From DATKGW01 sp035510605 (GTDB taxonomy: Bacteria > Patescibacteriota > Saccharimonadia > Saccharimonadales > CAIOMD01), in assembly GCA_035510605.1 (NCBI GenBank), contig DATKGW010000021.1, positions 1 through 47,792 on the forward strand: 47,792 bases of DNA, written 5' to 3'. The notes beneath the pieces were generated by a model, which saw nothing but the letters and a program-made list of their open reading frames with translations, was not told where the DNA came from and made no database searches. The position numbers and the translations under genes were made by a program. This document shows, one piece after another, positions 15,672-24,263 of this stretch; position 1 is the first letter of the stretch, and each line of letters starts with the position of its first letter.

Positions 15672-16708
15672 TCCATACGCTCCGCCAGCCCGGCTGCCAC
15701 CGCAAAATGGTTAGACACTGCCAATAATTCATTCTGCCTATCTGTCGGGAATGAAACATTCCGCCAAGCGTTGCCGATTTCTACATTAATGGCAAATTTA
15801 TTTGCCAGATAAAGTGGGAATTCCGGCAAAGTAGAGGCACCCCCGGTCACAATAATGCGTTCTAGTGGCATATTTGTGTAACGGGCTTGATAAAACTTAA
15901 TGGATTTTTCTATCTCATTTACCAGTATATCGATTGTAGAAATTATGGCATTGTATATTTGGCCTTCCAGCTTATCTTTGTTTAAGCCAAATTTATAGAT
16001 AAACTGCTCGGCTTGTTTGTCGTCAATGTTCAGATTTTGAATCGCAGCCCTTAAAACAGTGTCACTACCAGTAGGAATATTACGCATCAACCTGGGGCAA
16101 CCGGCAGCTGAAATGACCAAATCGGTAGCCTTCATTCCCATATCGATTACCATTTGCGGAGTTGTAGCATCACTGGCGATTATAGCCCTGGCCAGTGCCA
16201 GAGCATCCGGCTCAAAGGCAACCACATTCAAGCCTATATCTTCTAACATATCCAGACGTTGCTCAATAAACTGGTTTGGTACGCTGGATAACAATATTTC
16301 TACCTTTCCGGCATCTTTTGGCGAATCGCCTATATAAGCCCAATCAATTTTACTTTCGTTAATAGGAGTCGGAATAAGCGTATCGGCCTGGAATTGAATT
16401 GTTTTATCGAGTTCGGCTTTACTTAAACGATTAATGTCTACGACTGTGCTAAAAACCCGTTCGGACGGCAAACCAACAGCCACATTTTTGGTGGTAACTT
16501 TTGCCTGCCCCACCAATTCTTTTATTATGCCTGCTACTTTTTGTTGATCTGCTTTGGCGTCACTTAAGACGATGTTTGCATCGATAGGTACCATCGCGTA
16601 CTTAATAAGCGCTTTTACCGGGCCATTGCCCCGCAGTTGCACCAACCTGACGGCTGATGTACCTATATCTAATCCAAAAAAGTCCTTGACGCCACTAAGG
16701 ACACCCAT
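15668..16708 (-). CDS. pilM: Type IV pilus actin-like protein PilM
   Basis: A 346-aa cytoplasmic actin-fold ATP-binding protein that binds the PilN N-terminus. It begins MGVLSGVKDFFGLDIGTSAV; GLDIGTSAVRLVQL is the phosphate-1 motif. VIDMGMKATDLVIS and IVTGGASTLPEF are the phosphate-2 and adenosine motifs. I place the start at 16708 because an extended -10 (TGC-TACAAT) ends exactly 7 nt upstream, so the mRNA would be leaderless. Starts at 16714 or 16747 are also open but would lie inside or upstream of the promoter. The promoter overlaps the end of the 1198-aa gene, so pilM can be transcribed separately from it. Confidence 0.92.
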   Translation of the reverse strand: MGVLSGVKDFFGLDIGTSAVRLVQLRGNGPVKALIKYAMVPIDANIVLSDAKADQQKVAGIIKELVGQAKVTTKNVAVGLPSERVFSTVVDINRLSKAELDKTIQFQADTLIPTPINESKIDWAYIGDSPKDAGKVEILLSSVPNQFIEQRLDMLEDIGLNVVAFEPDALALARAIIASDATTPQMVIDMGMKATDLVISAAGCPRLMRNIPTGSDTVLRAAIQNLNIDDKQAEQFIYKFGLNKDKLEGQIYNAIISTIDILVNEIEKSIKFYQARYTNMPLERIIVTGGASTLPEFPLYLANKFAINVEIGNAWRNVSFPTDRQNELLAVSNHFAVAAGLAERME

Positions 16709-16715
16709 AGGCATT

Positions 16716-16724
16716 ATTGTAGCA
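16716..16724 (-). promoter_or_regulatory. Extended -10 for pilM
   Basis: The minus strand carries TGC-TACAAT (16724-16716), followed by 7 nt and then the ATG at 16708. No consensus -35 is visible. It lies just past the stop of the 1198-aa gene, so the core pil operon may have its own start point. Confidence 0.5.
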
Positions 16725-16749
16725 TAAGCGTTAATATTTGAAACCAATT

Positions 16750-19700
16750 TTACAGGAGCGGCGCGGCATTAAATATAGATTGATAGCCGGTTTTGCTTGT
16801 ATCGGTTAAGTATGGCGTAGCAAAGTACAGATATGCTGGGAAGTTAATCACCTCAGCCGCATGATGTACATCTCCTCCCACTCCAGTCATATTGTCCACT
16901 CCCGCTTTGTCACCTGCTGCCGATGTAGTAGGATTATTCTCTCCGGATGCAGCCAGTAACCTTGTACCAATAGACCGGGCAAAACGGATATTAGGCGCCC
17001 CAACGGCACCATTGATGGTGAGTTTTGTATTACATTGGTTCTGCCAGCTGCTACGAGCAACTTCACTGAACCCACTTGCACAGGTGTAAATCTTACCACC
17101 AGCAATCAAAATAGCATCTATCTGCTTAACATTACTGTTTATATAAATATCCCTACCAGCAATTAATAAGACCACTGGTGTAGTAGCATTAGAAAACAAT
17201 CCACTAGGGATGGTTGTCTTTATATCACCTGTAATATTGATAGAGCCATCGGTTTTTACAGTAACCTTGTTGGCAATACCACTAGAACCACTTATGGAGA
17301 TATTGTTACCACTAGAAGCCGGTATATAATAGCCGGCGACATTTGGCAAAGCACCACCATTAAAAGTCCCAGTAGGTGAAGATGGTAAAACCCCCGAGAC
17401 ATCCCGTTCATTACCGGACCAGTTATTAAATCTTTCCACCTTGAGTCCATTAGGGGGAGATGGAGCAGCCCCACGGAAGGCAGCCGTCACCATACTAATA
17501 AGATTTGTCGCTATGGCAGCATATTGATCTGCGGAACCATCATTACCATTAGAGTTAAAGAATATCTGGCCCTGTGGAGTACCTCCAGAGCCCGTGGCAT
17601 GGATATCATTACCATAAAAACGCGCGTAAGGGACCTCATAAATAGTAAGTGTTGTACTAATCGTGCTTGGGCTTATCGTGTTCGAGAAGCTCCCGGCTGC
17701 AAAACGGGCATTCGCTGTATATGTTAGCGATGAACCAATCGGTTGGGTATCTAGCCAGGCCTTACTAATATCCCAAGTAAAAGAGCCAACAATAGATCCG
17801 TTTCCCAGCGTTGTACTACAGTTAGGTACCTCGACAGTTATTTGCTCGTCCTTTAGCACGCCATTTTTATTACCGCTTATTTGCAAAATTATATGATCAA
17901 TATTAACCGCTCCGGCCAAACCCTTGCACGGAGGAGGCGAAATTAACCTAACACTGGCAGTAACCGGTATGGTAGCAGCACCGCTGCTACTGGCGCCCCT
18001 TTCGTAGTCCCCGGCAGAACTTATTGTTACCCCATAAGATGCCTTGCGATTTTGGTAAACCGTTACACAGGCTTTGTTAGAGCTTCCAGCACCAGCGTCG
18101 TTATAAGCTCTTGGCCAAAAGTTAATCTGTTCGCAATAGACAGTACCATTCGCTGTATCGGGCGGAAACGATTTGGTGGTAGACCGAGTAGGCGCCCAAC
18201 TCCAGGCACCGAGCGCTGCATTACTAAATACACCAGTAACTGCCGCACCGCTACCATCTACTACTTGCGAGCTAAACCCCTGGTCCATATTGTAGGGTGT
18301 CACATTTTGTATATTATGCGTAAAGTTTGCCGACGCGCTACCGTTGTCACCGACTTCGACAGTCGGCGGACTCACACTAGAAGAACCCGCCAAAGCCCAC
18401 GGGTTGATCACAGTTACGCAAGCTGTAGCTGGATTATTTGAATAAACCGCATATGCTGGCGCCCCGTAAGCGGTTATGGTCCTACAATAAGTGCCTGCGG
18501 CTGTTTGAACAACGGGAACCGGACTATCGACAGCCAGCCCAGCAGGAGATAATGGCGCACCACCCGAAGTTGGTGCGACACCGGTAATTGAATAATTAAA
18601 TCTATCTGCACCTACGTTAGATAGATTACTGGTGTTTTCTCCATTATCAAAAACAACTGTCTGCCCTACTACAGCAGTGGCGTTGGCAACACCATTGGCC
18701 GTTGCAAAACCGGTAATAGTGGCTGAGTGTGGAATAATTGGAATAGGAGTAAGAAAAGCGTCAACTTCTTTTGCCATCCCATTAGTTCCTATAAAAACAT
18801 CACGCCCCTCTAATTGCTCTACCGTTATGTACCCCGTTTTAGAAAACACCCACTTCCAATAGTAATGGCACTCCGCTGCTTGGTCATTTAGAAAAAAATA
18901 ATTGCCGCTGATACGTACCGAATTACCACTACTATTAACTATGTGCGACACTTGATGATCTAGAGTAGGTGTGTAATTATTATACCCAACCCAAAAGCTA
19001 CGCTTAGCACATCCTGAATGCTCGCAACTCTGACTTGCCCATTGATTTGCACACTGGCCAAGAAGGTCGGTTATTGTTTCATTGACATCTACGCTTGGGA
19101 GGTAAAGGGTGTTAGCGTCACTCACGGTTCCATAAACTTCAACCGGGTTAAAATAAGTATTTGGCACTCCATTAGGACACGGCCCAATAGCAAGAGCATG
19201 TTGCCCAAACAACAAAATTCCAATATTAGATAACCACTTAGCGGCGGTCTGCAATGCCGAAGCTATCTTACTTAACGGATTATAAGAGACGTATTTATCT
19301 TTGCAGCTATTGATAAATTCTTCCCAGGTGTTATATGACCCACCATATACTTTATCTACTCTATAAATAACATAATATCCACCACTAGATTTTACAACTG
19401 GCGTATGATCACCAACATTTTTTAGCTTAGAAATTGCTGCCCAATCTTCGCCTTTACTTGCAAAAAAGGCGGCTTTAGACGTTTCTTCGTTTATTAATTT
19501 CTGCTCATCAATGTGGCAAATAGAGTTTTGACAGCTAGGATCTGCGCCAATTTGTTCTATGGTTCTACCTGCCAAAATCTGATTATAATAATTATCAATT
19601 CTCGGTTTTGCTAGAGGATCTTCTTTTGGTTCATCTGTACCCATATCATAACGGACAACCATAAACATAACATCATAACCCTTAAGCACTTGATCTTTTA

Positions 19701-20346
19701 ATTTTTGAGTCAATAATCTGATCTTTATTGAATATTTTGTAAGTTCTGGCGTCCAATCGTATGCAGCCTTTATTGCCTTTATATACGCCTCTTCGCTAGG
19801 GTATTGTTTTACAATTTCATTATAGCCAGCATTTATCTCTTGATCAGATACTGTTATACCTCTTTTTTGTGCTTCACCAAGAATTATCTTTTCTTCAATG
19901 AGTTCATTTTTAGCAGAAGTCGATACTGATTTTTGGGCATTCTCATCATTATTATACTTATAGAATTTATCCATTTTCGCTTGTTCGGTATTGTATTCTG
20001 CTCGAGATATTTTTTGGCCATCAACGGTTGCTACCGGCACATAGTGCCACCATGTCAGTAACCCGGCACCAATTAATATCAAAAACAAAACGGCTAGGCC
20101 AATCCATTTAACTTTTTTGGACCTTAATTTTTTAAACGGCAATTTAGGCCAAGATCTATGAAATTTCGGGGTGGTCGTACCAAATACTGTTGCATCGTTC
20201 GTGTTCACAGGATTATTGTGTTTTTGAATTTTGAAGGGCTTTTTAAGCCAAAATTCATAAAATTTAGGGGTAATTGTCTCGGATACTTGTATACCCTTTA
20301 TGTCTTTTGATCTGTCGTTTCTTTGTGACTTAAATGGGATTTTCAT
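16750..20346 (-). CDS. Large surface protein: SurA/PPIC-like N-terminal domain fused to adhesin-like region
   Basis: A 1198-aa protein directly upstream of pilM. Residues 1-80 are a basic cytoplasmic tail with a duplicated motif (TPKFYEFWLKKPFK at 26-39, TPKFHRSWPKLPFK at 59-72). A membrane helix follows (about 81-99). Residues 100-335 look like a SurA_N plus degenerate PPIC region (VDGQKISRAEYN, EEKIILGEAQKRGITVSDQEI). A second hydrophobic stretch (about 371-388, WLSNIGILLFGQHALAIG) resembles a signal peptide, as if a secreted protein had been fused. Residues 390-1198 are extracytoplasmic: a Cys-rich segment, two Ig-like repeats each with Cys pairs 22 residues apart (621/643, 738/760), and a beta-rich C-terminal region (IAGRDIYINSNV, AILIAGGKIYT). 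No known family covers the whole. A pilus-associated adhesin, or a chaperone for pilins, is inferred from context. Confidence 0.75.
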   Translation of the reverse strand: MKIPFKSQRNDRSKDIKGIQVSETITPKFYEFWLKKPFKIQKHNNPVNTNDATVFGTTTPKFHRSWPKLPFKKLRSKKVKWIGLAVLFLILIGAGLLTWWHYVPVATVDGQKISRAEYNTEQAKMDKFYKYNNDENAQKSVSTSAKNELIEEKIILGEAQKRGITVSDQEINAGYNEIVKQYPSEEAYIKAIKAAYDWTPELTKYSIKIRLLTQKLKDQVLKGYDVMFMVVRYDMGTDEPKEDPLAKPRIDNYYNQILAGRTIEQIGADPSCQNSICHIDEQKLINEETSKAAFFASKGEDWAAISKLKNVGDHTPVVKSSGGYYVIYRVDKVYGGSYNTWEEFINSCKDKYVSYNPLSKIASALQTAAKWLSNIGILLFGQHALAIGPCPNGVPNTYFNPVEVYGTVSDANTLYLPSVDVNETITDLLGQCANQWASQSCEHSGCAKRSFWVGYNNYTPTLDHQVSHIVNSSGNSVRISGNYFFLNDQAAECHYYWKWVFSKTGYITVEQLEGRDVFIGTNGMAKEVDAFLTPIPIIPHSATITGFATANGVANATAVVGQTVVFDNGENTSNLSNVGADRFNYSITGVAPTSGGAPLSPAGLAVDSPVPVVQTAAGTYCRTITAYGAPAYAVYSNNPATACVTVINPWALAGSSSVSPPTVEVGDNGSASANFTHNIQNVTPYNMDQGFSSQVVDGSGAAVTGVFSNAALGAWSWAPTRSTTKSFPPDTANGTVYCEQINFWPRAYNDAGAGSSNKACVTVYQNRKASYGVTISSAGDYERGASSSGAATIPVTASVRLISPPPCKGLAGAVNIDHIILQISGNKNGVLKDEQITVEVPNCSTTLGNGSIVGSFTWDISKAWLDTQPIGSSLTYTANARFAAGSFSNTISPSTISTTLTIYEVPYARFYGNDIHATGSGGTPQGQIFFNSNGNDGSADQYAAIATNLISMVTAAFRGAAPSPPNGLKVERFNNWSGNERDVSGVLPSSPTGTFNGGALPNVAGYYIPASSGNNISISGSSGIANKVTVKTDGSINITGDIKTTIPSGLFSNATTPVVLLIAGRDIYINSNVKQIDAILIAGGKIYTCASGFSEVARSSWQNQCNTKLTINGAVGAPNIRFARSIGTRLLAASGENNPTTSAAGDKAGVDNMTGVGGDVHHAAEVINFPAYLYFATPYLTDTSKTGYQSIFNAAPLL

Positions 20347-20358
20347 TATAATGCTTTA

Positions 20359-20384
20359 GCTTTAAGTATGATTGTACTTAAAGC
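20359..20384. repeat. Inverted repeat upstream of the 1198-aa gene
   Basis: GCTTTAAGTA (20359-20368) and TACTTAAAGC (20375-20384) form a perfect 10-bp inverted repeat with a 6-nt loop, 13 nt before the start of the 1198-aa gene on the minus strand. A TATAAT overlaps the ATG itself, which is too close to be its -10. The repeat could be an operator or an RNA hairpin in the 5' region. The rest of 20385-20457 shows no clear promoter. Confidence 0.5.
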
Positions 20385-20457
20385 TTGGACGACAAGCAAT
20401 AACCACTCTCTTAACAATTGGCGGCCATATTCATTTAATAATTTCTAGCCTTACACT

Positions 20458-21654
20458 TTAATTGACAAACAGCAGTTTGCTTCTATTTAATGTTTTCCTT
20501 AGGTTTATAAAAACTTTCGCCCTAAAATGAGATGAAAACATTTTATATATAAATGTCACAGATATTAATGTCACTATCCCCAAAAGCGTTATAGCAAAAT
20601 TCTGTAACAAATTCGTTCTTGGCGGCACTATTAATGCATAAAAACCAAAAACAATAAAGGCGTGAGTGATATATACAAATAAGCTGTTACGACCCAGTAG
20701 TTCCAACACCCCTTTTGTATGCTTAGCTATGGCCATTTTGTACTTTTCGACCAACAGATAAAGTACCGTCATCCACAAAAAGAAAAGCACAATCCTAATT
20801 GGGCCCATTGTCCATTTTTGAGCGTATATCCAAATATCGGCGTTAATGGTATTCCAGCTATGAGTCAAGCCAACAAGCCAATTTGGTAAATTAGAAATAA
20901 CATCATTAAGATACGTCAGCAAATAAACACCGGCATAACTAAAAACAAAAGTGATGCCGGCTAACCAATAAAGTGAATGTTTAAAAATACGCTTTGTTTT
21001 TGGCTGTAAATTTTTGGCCCTTATCTGCAGCTCATTCCAGTAATAACCGGTTAATATGCCAAGGTTAAAAATTATTTGCCAACCTAAAATGAAGTTTTGA
21101 CCTCTCAATATCCAGGCTACAACGCTGGCCGTCACCATTATCCACCACTTGCCTTTTGCTACCATATAAAAAACAAATGGTGCGATAAGCATTAATATGG
21201 CAAACCGTGACAAAAAATCGGCCCAACCATACACAAATTGCAACCCAAAAGTCCGAAGAATTAAACTGTGCCAGTTTACGGTGTTCGGCAAGCCGTATTT
21301 AATCCATTGATGGTTAGTCATTACCGCCCAAAAAGCAAATATCAAAGTTGTAGCTACTGCCAAAATATAGAGTTTAAAGGCTCGCTGCCACATTTTCTTA
21401 AAAATAAATTTAAAACCTAGGGCTATTCGTCGCCGGTAAACTATACCAACAAGCAAACCCGACAGAAAGAAGAAACCTTCGGCTGCAGAAACATACAATC
21501 TACCTTTGCCGGTAAACAAATCAAAGTAATTGGTTGGCGAAAATTCTAAATGATCAATAAACATTATCAGTAAAAACATACCCCTGATTAAATCAAAAGA
21601 CAGTATTCGGTTAGTCTGAGCTTTAGCTATGGAGCTAACCTGCTGAACCGACAT
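20458..21654 (-). CDS. OpgC/acyltransferase-3-like membrane acyltransferase
   Basis: A 398-aa integral membrane protein with about ten hydrophobic helices. The N-terminal ILSFDLIRGMFLLIMFIDHL, with its conserved Asp, Arg and His, and the following GFFFLSGLLVG resemble OpgC (MdoC) and related acyltransferases. OpgC succinylates osmoregulated glucans; related proteins acetylate or acylate sugars using a cytoplasmic acyl donor. The ORF begins 4 nt after the stop of the AMP-forming ligase gene, so the two are probably co-translated and could activate and then transfer an acyl group to a surface glycan or lipid. The real acceptor is unknown. Confidence 0.8.
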   Translation of the reverse strand: MSVQQVSSIAKAQTNRILSFDLIRGMFLLIMFIDHLEFSPTNYFDLFTGKGRLYVSAAEGFFFLSGLLVGIVYRRRIALGFKFIFKKMWQRAFKLYILAVATTLIFAFWAVMTNHQWIKYGLPNTVNWHSLILRTFGLQFVYGWADFLSRFAILMLIAPFVFYMVAKGKWWIMVTASVVAWILRGQNFILGWQIIFNLGILTGYYWNELQIRAKNLQPKTKRIFKHSLYWLAGITFVFSYAGVYLLTYLNDVISNLPNWLVGLTHSWNTINADIWIYAQKWTMGPIRIVLFFLWMTVLYLLVEKYKMAIAKHTKGVLELLGRNSLFVYITHAFIVFGFYALIVPPRTNLLQNFAITLLGIVTLISVTFIYKMFSSHFRAKVFINLRKTLNRSKLLFVN

Positions 21655-21658
21655 AGTA

Positions 21659-22984
21659 TTAAACAGCCGCCATATTTTTTAAAGCCACTAGCTGGGGCTT
21701 GCCACTACGGACACACGGTATTTCTTTGATAACCACAATCTTGTCTGGTCGCCAGGCGTGGGGCAGATTGGCCCTACAGTAAGCTTGCAGCTCATTTTTG
21801 CTAATATTACCTACTATAAAACAGACAATCTTGTCATTGGGTTGATTTGAATCTTGGATACCAACTATATGAACTTCATCGATGTCCGGGCAATGATATA
21901 TAGCCCACTCAACATCGCGCGGTGAAATCGTATAGCCGGATTTTTTAATAATTTCTTGCTTACGGCCCCTTAAATAAAGCTGGCCATTGTCTAACTCACC
22001 AATATCACTGGTTTTCCAGTAACCATCATCTGTCAGACCCTCGAGAGTTGCTTGGTTGTTATTAAAATATCCCGGGAATATCCCCGGAGATTTAACCAAT
22101 ACGTTACCCAAACTATCTAATTTCAGTTTTACACCGGGTAATACTCTGCCCGGCGACCCGGGTACACGACTGGACATTGTGTTACCGGCAATCCGGCCGG
22201 TTTCCGAAGACCCATAACATTCTGTAATCTCTACGCCAAAACGATCTTTAAATTTTTGCCAAACAACTGGTGATAATGGTGATGCACCCGACACGCATAA
22301 TCGCAGTTTAGATAGATCATAATCACCCTCCATTTGTAATAATTTGCCATAAACCGATGAGACATGAGTAAAGAATGAAATTTTACCAGATGCCAGCAGC
22401 TTTAATGTTTTTTTAGCATCAAACCAATCTTGCAGATATAGCGTATTACCGTGATAAAGCGCGCCGCTTAAACCCATAACTATGCCATACCAATGGCTAA
22501 GCGGCAATGAAATTAGTAAAGTGTCCTTTGGCGTCCAATTCCAGACCTCGGAGCAAGTTTTTATGTTCCAAATATGATTGGCATGGGTATATGGTGCAGC
22601 TTTTGGCACCCCAGTTGTACCGGATGTAAAAGTCAGGCTGGCAATCTGTTTTTCTGGTGATATCCGCAACAGTTCCCCAGTCAATCGATTGTAATCAAAC
22701 AATTCATCTACCATTATTAATCTAGTTGGGTTATTCGATAGACATGATTTGTAAACATTATCGGTAATTATTAATTCGGGACTCATTTGGTGGGCTATTG
22801 CTTCAAGTTCCAGTCGTTTAAAGCTTAAATCTAGCGGCAATGCAATGTGCCCAGCATGAACAATCGCCAAATATGATATTACGAAATCAATCGAGTTGGG
22901 CAGCAGCAACCCAACCACTTTTTGCTCATCCGCCCCCAACTTTTTAGACACCAAACGACTAGCCGACTCAACTTTTTGCCACAA
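21659..22984 (-). CDS. AMP-forming acyl/aminoacyl ligase (ANL superfamily)
   Basis: An adenylate-forming enzyme of 441 aa from the first usual start (TTG 22984). Motifs: P-loop-like LTFTSGTTGVPKAAP, CYGSSETGRIAGN, the TSDIG motif and the hinge RGRKQEIIKKSGYTISPRDVE, and C-terminal SGKPQLVALK with the catalytic Lys. It should activate a carboxylate as an AMP ester, then transfer it to a thiol. Which acid is unknown. The same frame stays open for 46 further codons upstream; the last 32 of these read like the normal family N-terminus (DKPAIIFEDQNITWYQLW), but contain no ATG, GTG or TTG. An ATT at 23080, preceded by GGAG, would give about 473 aa. The true start is therefore uncertain. It is paired with the OpgC-like acyltransferase. 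Confidence 0.85.
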   Translation of the reverse strand: MWQKVESASRLVSKKLGADEQKVVGLLLPNSIDFVISYLAIVHAGHIALPLDLSFKRLELEAIAHQMSPELIITDNVYKSCLSNNPTRLIMVDELFDYNRLTGELLRISPEKQIASLTFTSGTTGVPKAAPYTHANHIWNIKTCSEVWNWTPKDTLLISLPLSHWYGIVMGLSGALYHGNTLYLQDWFDAKKTLKLLASGKISFFTHVSSVYGKLLQMEGDYDLSKLRLCVSGASPLSPVVWQKFKDRFGVEITECYGSSETGRIAGNTMSSRVPGSPGRVLPGVKLKLDSLGNVLVKSPGIFPGYFNNNQATLEGLTDDGYWKTSDIGELDNGQLYLRGRKQEIIKKSGYTISPRDVEWAIYHCPDIDEVHIVGIQDSNQPNDKIVCFIVGNISKNELQAYCRANLPHAWRPDKIVVIKEIPCVRSGKPQLVALKNMAAV

Positions 22985-23171
22985 TTGATACCAGGTAATA
23001 TTTTGATCTTCAAATATTATTGCCGGTTTGTCTTTGTTTTCTTTAGCGTTTAGCTGTAAAAAATCCGTAAGATATTTAATTGTATCGTTCTCCGAATTTA
23101 AATATTGGTATTTATTAGATGATACTGATGGTAGCTGATAATTAACTGATAGACGTTCTATCTGTACAAGA

Positions 23172-23180
23172 TGCTAAAAT
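23172..23180 (+). promoter_or_regulatory. Extended -10 for leaderless ychF
   Basis: TGC-TAAAAT (23172-23180) ends 6 nt before the ATG at 23187. No good -35 is visible, and the TG extension probably compensates. The region also contains the upstream part of the divergent ANL ligase gene. Confidence 0.55.
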
Positions 23181-23186
23181 TAGAGC

Positions 23187-24263
23187 ATGTCTTTATCTAT
23201 CGGCATTATCGGGATGCCTAATGTTGGCAAATCTACCCTGTTTAACGCCCTGACTAACAATAATATTTTAGCAGCTAATTACCCTTTTGCCACAATCGAC
23301 CCCAATACTGGCATTGTGGCCATACCAGACAAGCGCTTAGAAAAATTGGCAGAATTATATAACAGCAAAAAGATTGTACCTGCCACCGTTACCTTTACGG
23401 ACATCGCCGGTTTGGTGGCCGGAGCCAGCAAGGGCGAAGGCTTGGGTAACCAGTTTTTAAGCCATATCCGCGAATGCGCGGCCATCGCCCAAGTCGTACG
23501 TGCTTTTCATGACGACAATGTGCTGCATGTGAACAATAAAATTGATCCGTCGTTTGACATGGAAATTATTAACACCGAATTAGTGCTGGCAGACTTGCAA
23601 ACTATTGTAAATAGACTGCATAAAATCGAAAAAGAGGCTCGGGTTGATCCAAAACTGAAACCAAAATACGAGACTACCAATAAAGCTTATGACCTCTTAA
23701 ATAATGGCGTTTTGCTGAACAAAGAACCCGCTCTTAATTTTGATGATTTGGCAGACTTGCAGCTTTTGACAACCAAACCGATTATTTATGTATTCAATGT
23801 CGATGAGCAAACTCTGGCTGATAAAACCATGCAACAAAAATTGGCAAATTTGGTTAGCCCCGCCCAAGCCATTTTTATTTGTGCCAAGCTGGAAGACGAA
23901 CTAAAAAATCTGGACACTGCCGAGGCCAACGAACTCTTAGAAAGTTATGGTGTAAAAAATTCCGGCTTGGAACAACTGGTCACGGCAGCCTATAGGACTC
24001 TTGGCCTGCAAAGCTTCTTAACCGCCGGTGAAAAAGAGGTGCGAGCCTGGACCATAAAAACAGGTAGTACTGCCCCGCAAGCTGCCGGTGTAATCCACGG
24101 CGATTTTGAACGAGGCTTTATTGCCGCCGAAATTGTAGATTATCACGATTTAATCACAGCTGGCTCTAAAGTCGCCGCCAGAGCCTCCGGCAAGCTGCGT
24201 ACTGAAGGCAAAACTTATATTATGCAGTCAAACGACGTCGTCGAATTTAGATTTAATGTTTAA
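23187..24263 (+). CDS. ychF: Ribosome-binding ATPase YchF
   Basis: A 358-aa Obg-family P-loop protein. Walker A is GMPNVGKST (about residues 8-16), switch II is DIAGLVAGASKGEGLGN, and the G4 motif is NVDE (about 203-206) rather than NKxD, the YchF mark of ATP rather than GTP preference. The C-terminal TGS domain ends in VVEFRFNV, the typical family terminus. It binds ribosomes and is involved in translation and stress. The promoter geometry predicts a leaderless mRNA. Its stop overlaps the convergent tlyA stop by 4 nt. Confidence 0.95.
   Translation: MSLSIGIIGMPNVGKSTLFNALTNNNILAANYPFATIDPNTGIVAIPDKRLEKLAELYNSKKIVPATVTFTDIAGLVAGASKGEGLGNQFLSHIRECAAIAQVVRAFHDDNVLHVNNKIDPSFDMEIINTELVLADLQTIVNRLHKIEKEARVDPKLKPKYETTNKAYDLLNNGVLLNKEPALNFDDLADLQLLTTKPIIYVFNVDEQTLADKTMQQKLANLVSPAQAIFICAKLEDELKNLDTAEANELLESYGVKNSGLEQLVTAAYRTLGLQSFLTAGEKEVRAWTIKTGSTAPQAAGVIHGDFERGFIAAEIVDYHDLITAGSKVAARASGKLRTEGKTYIMQSNDVVEFRFNV

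Noticed and set aside
18052..18441. A 129-codon plus-strand open frame antisense to the 1198-aa gene
   Set aside because: It has no promoter or SD, its composition (Arg/Thr/Ser-rich) is typical of an antisense frame, and the minus-strand gene is clearly coding.
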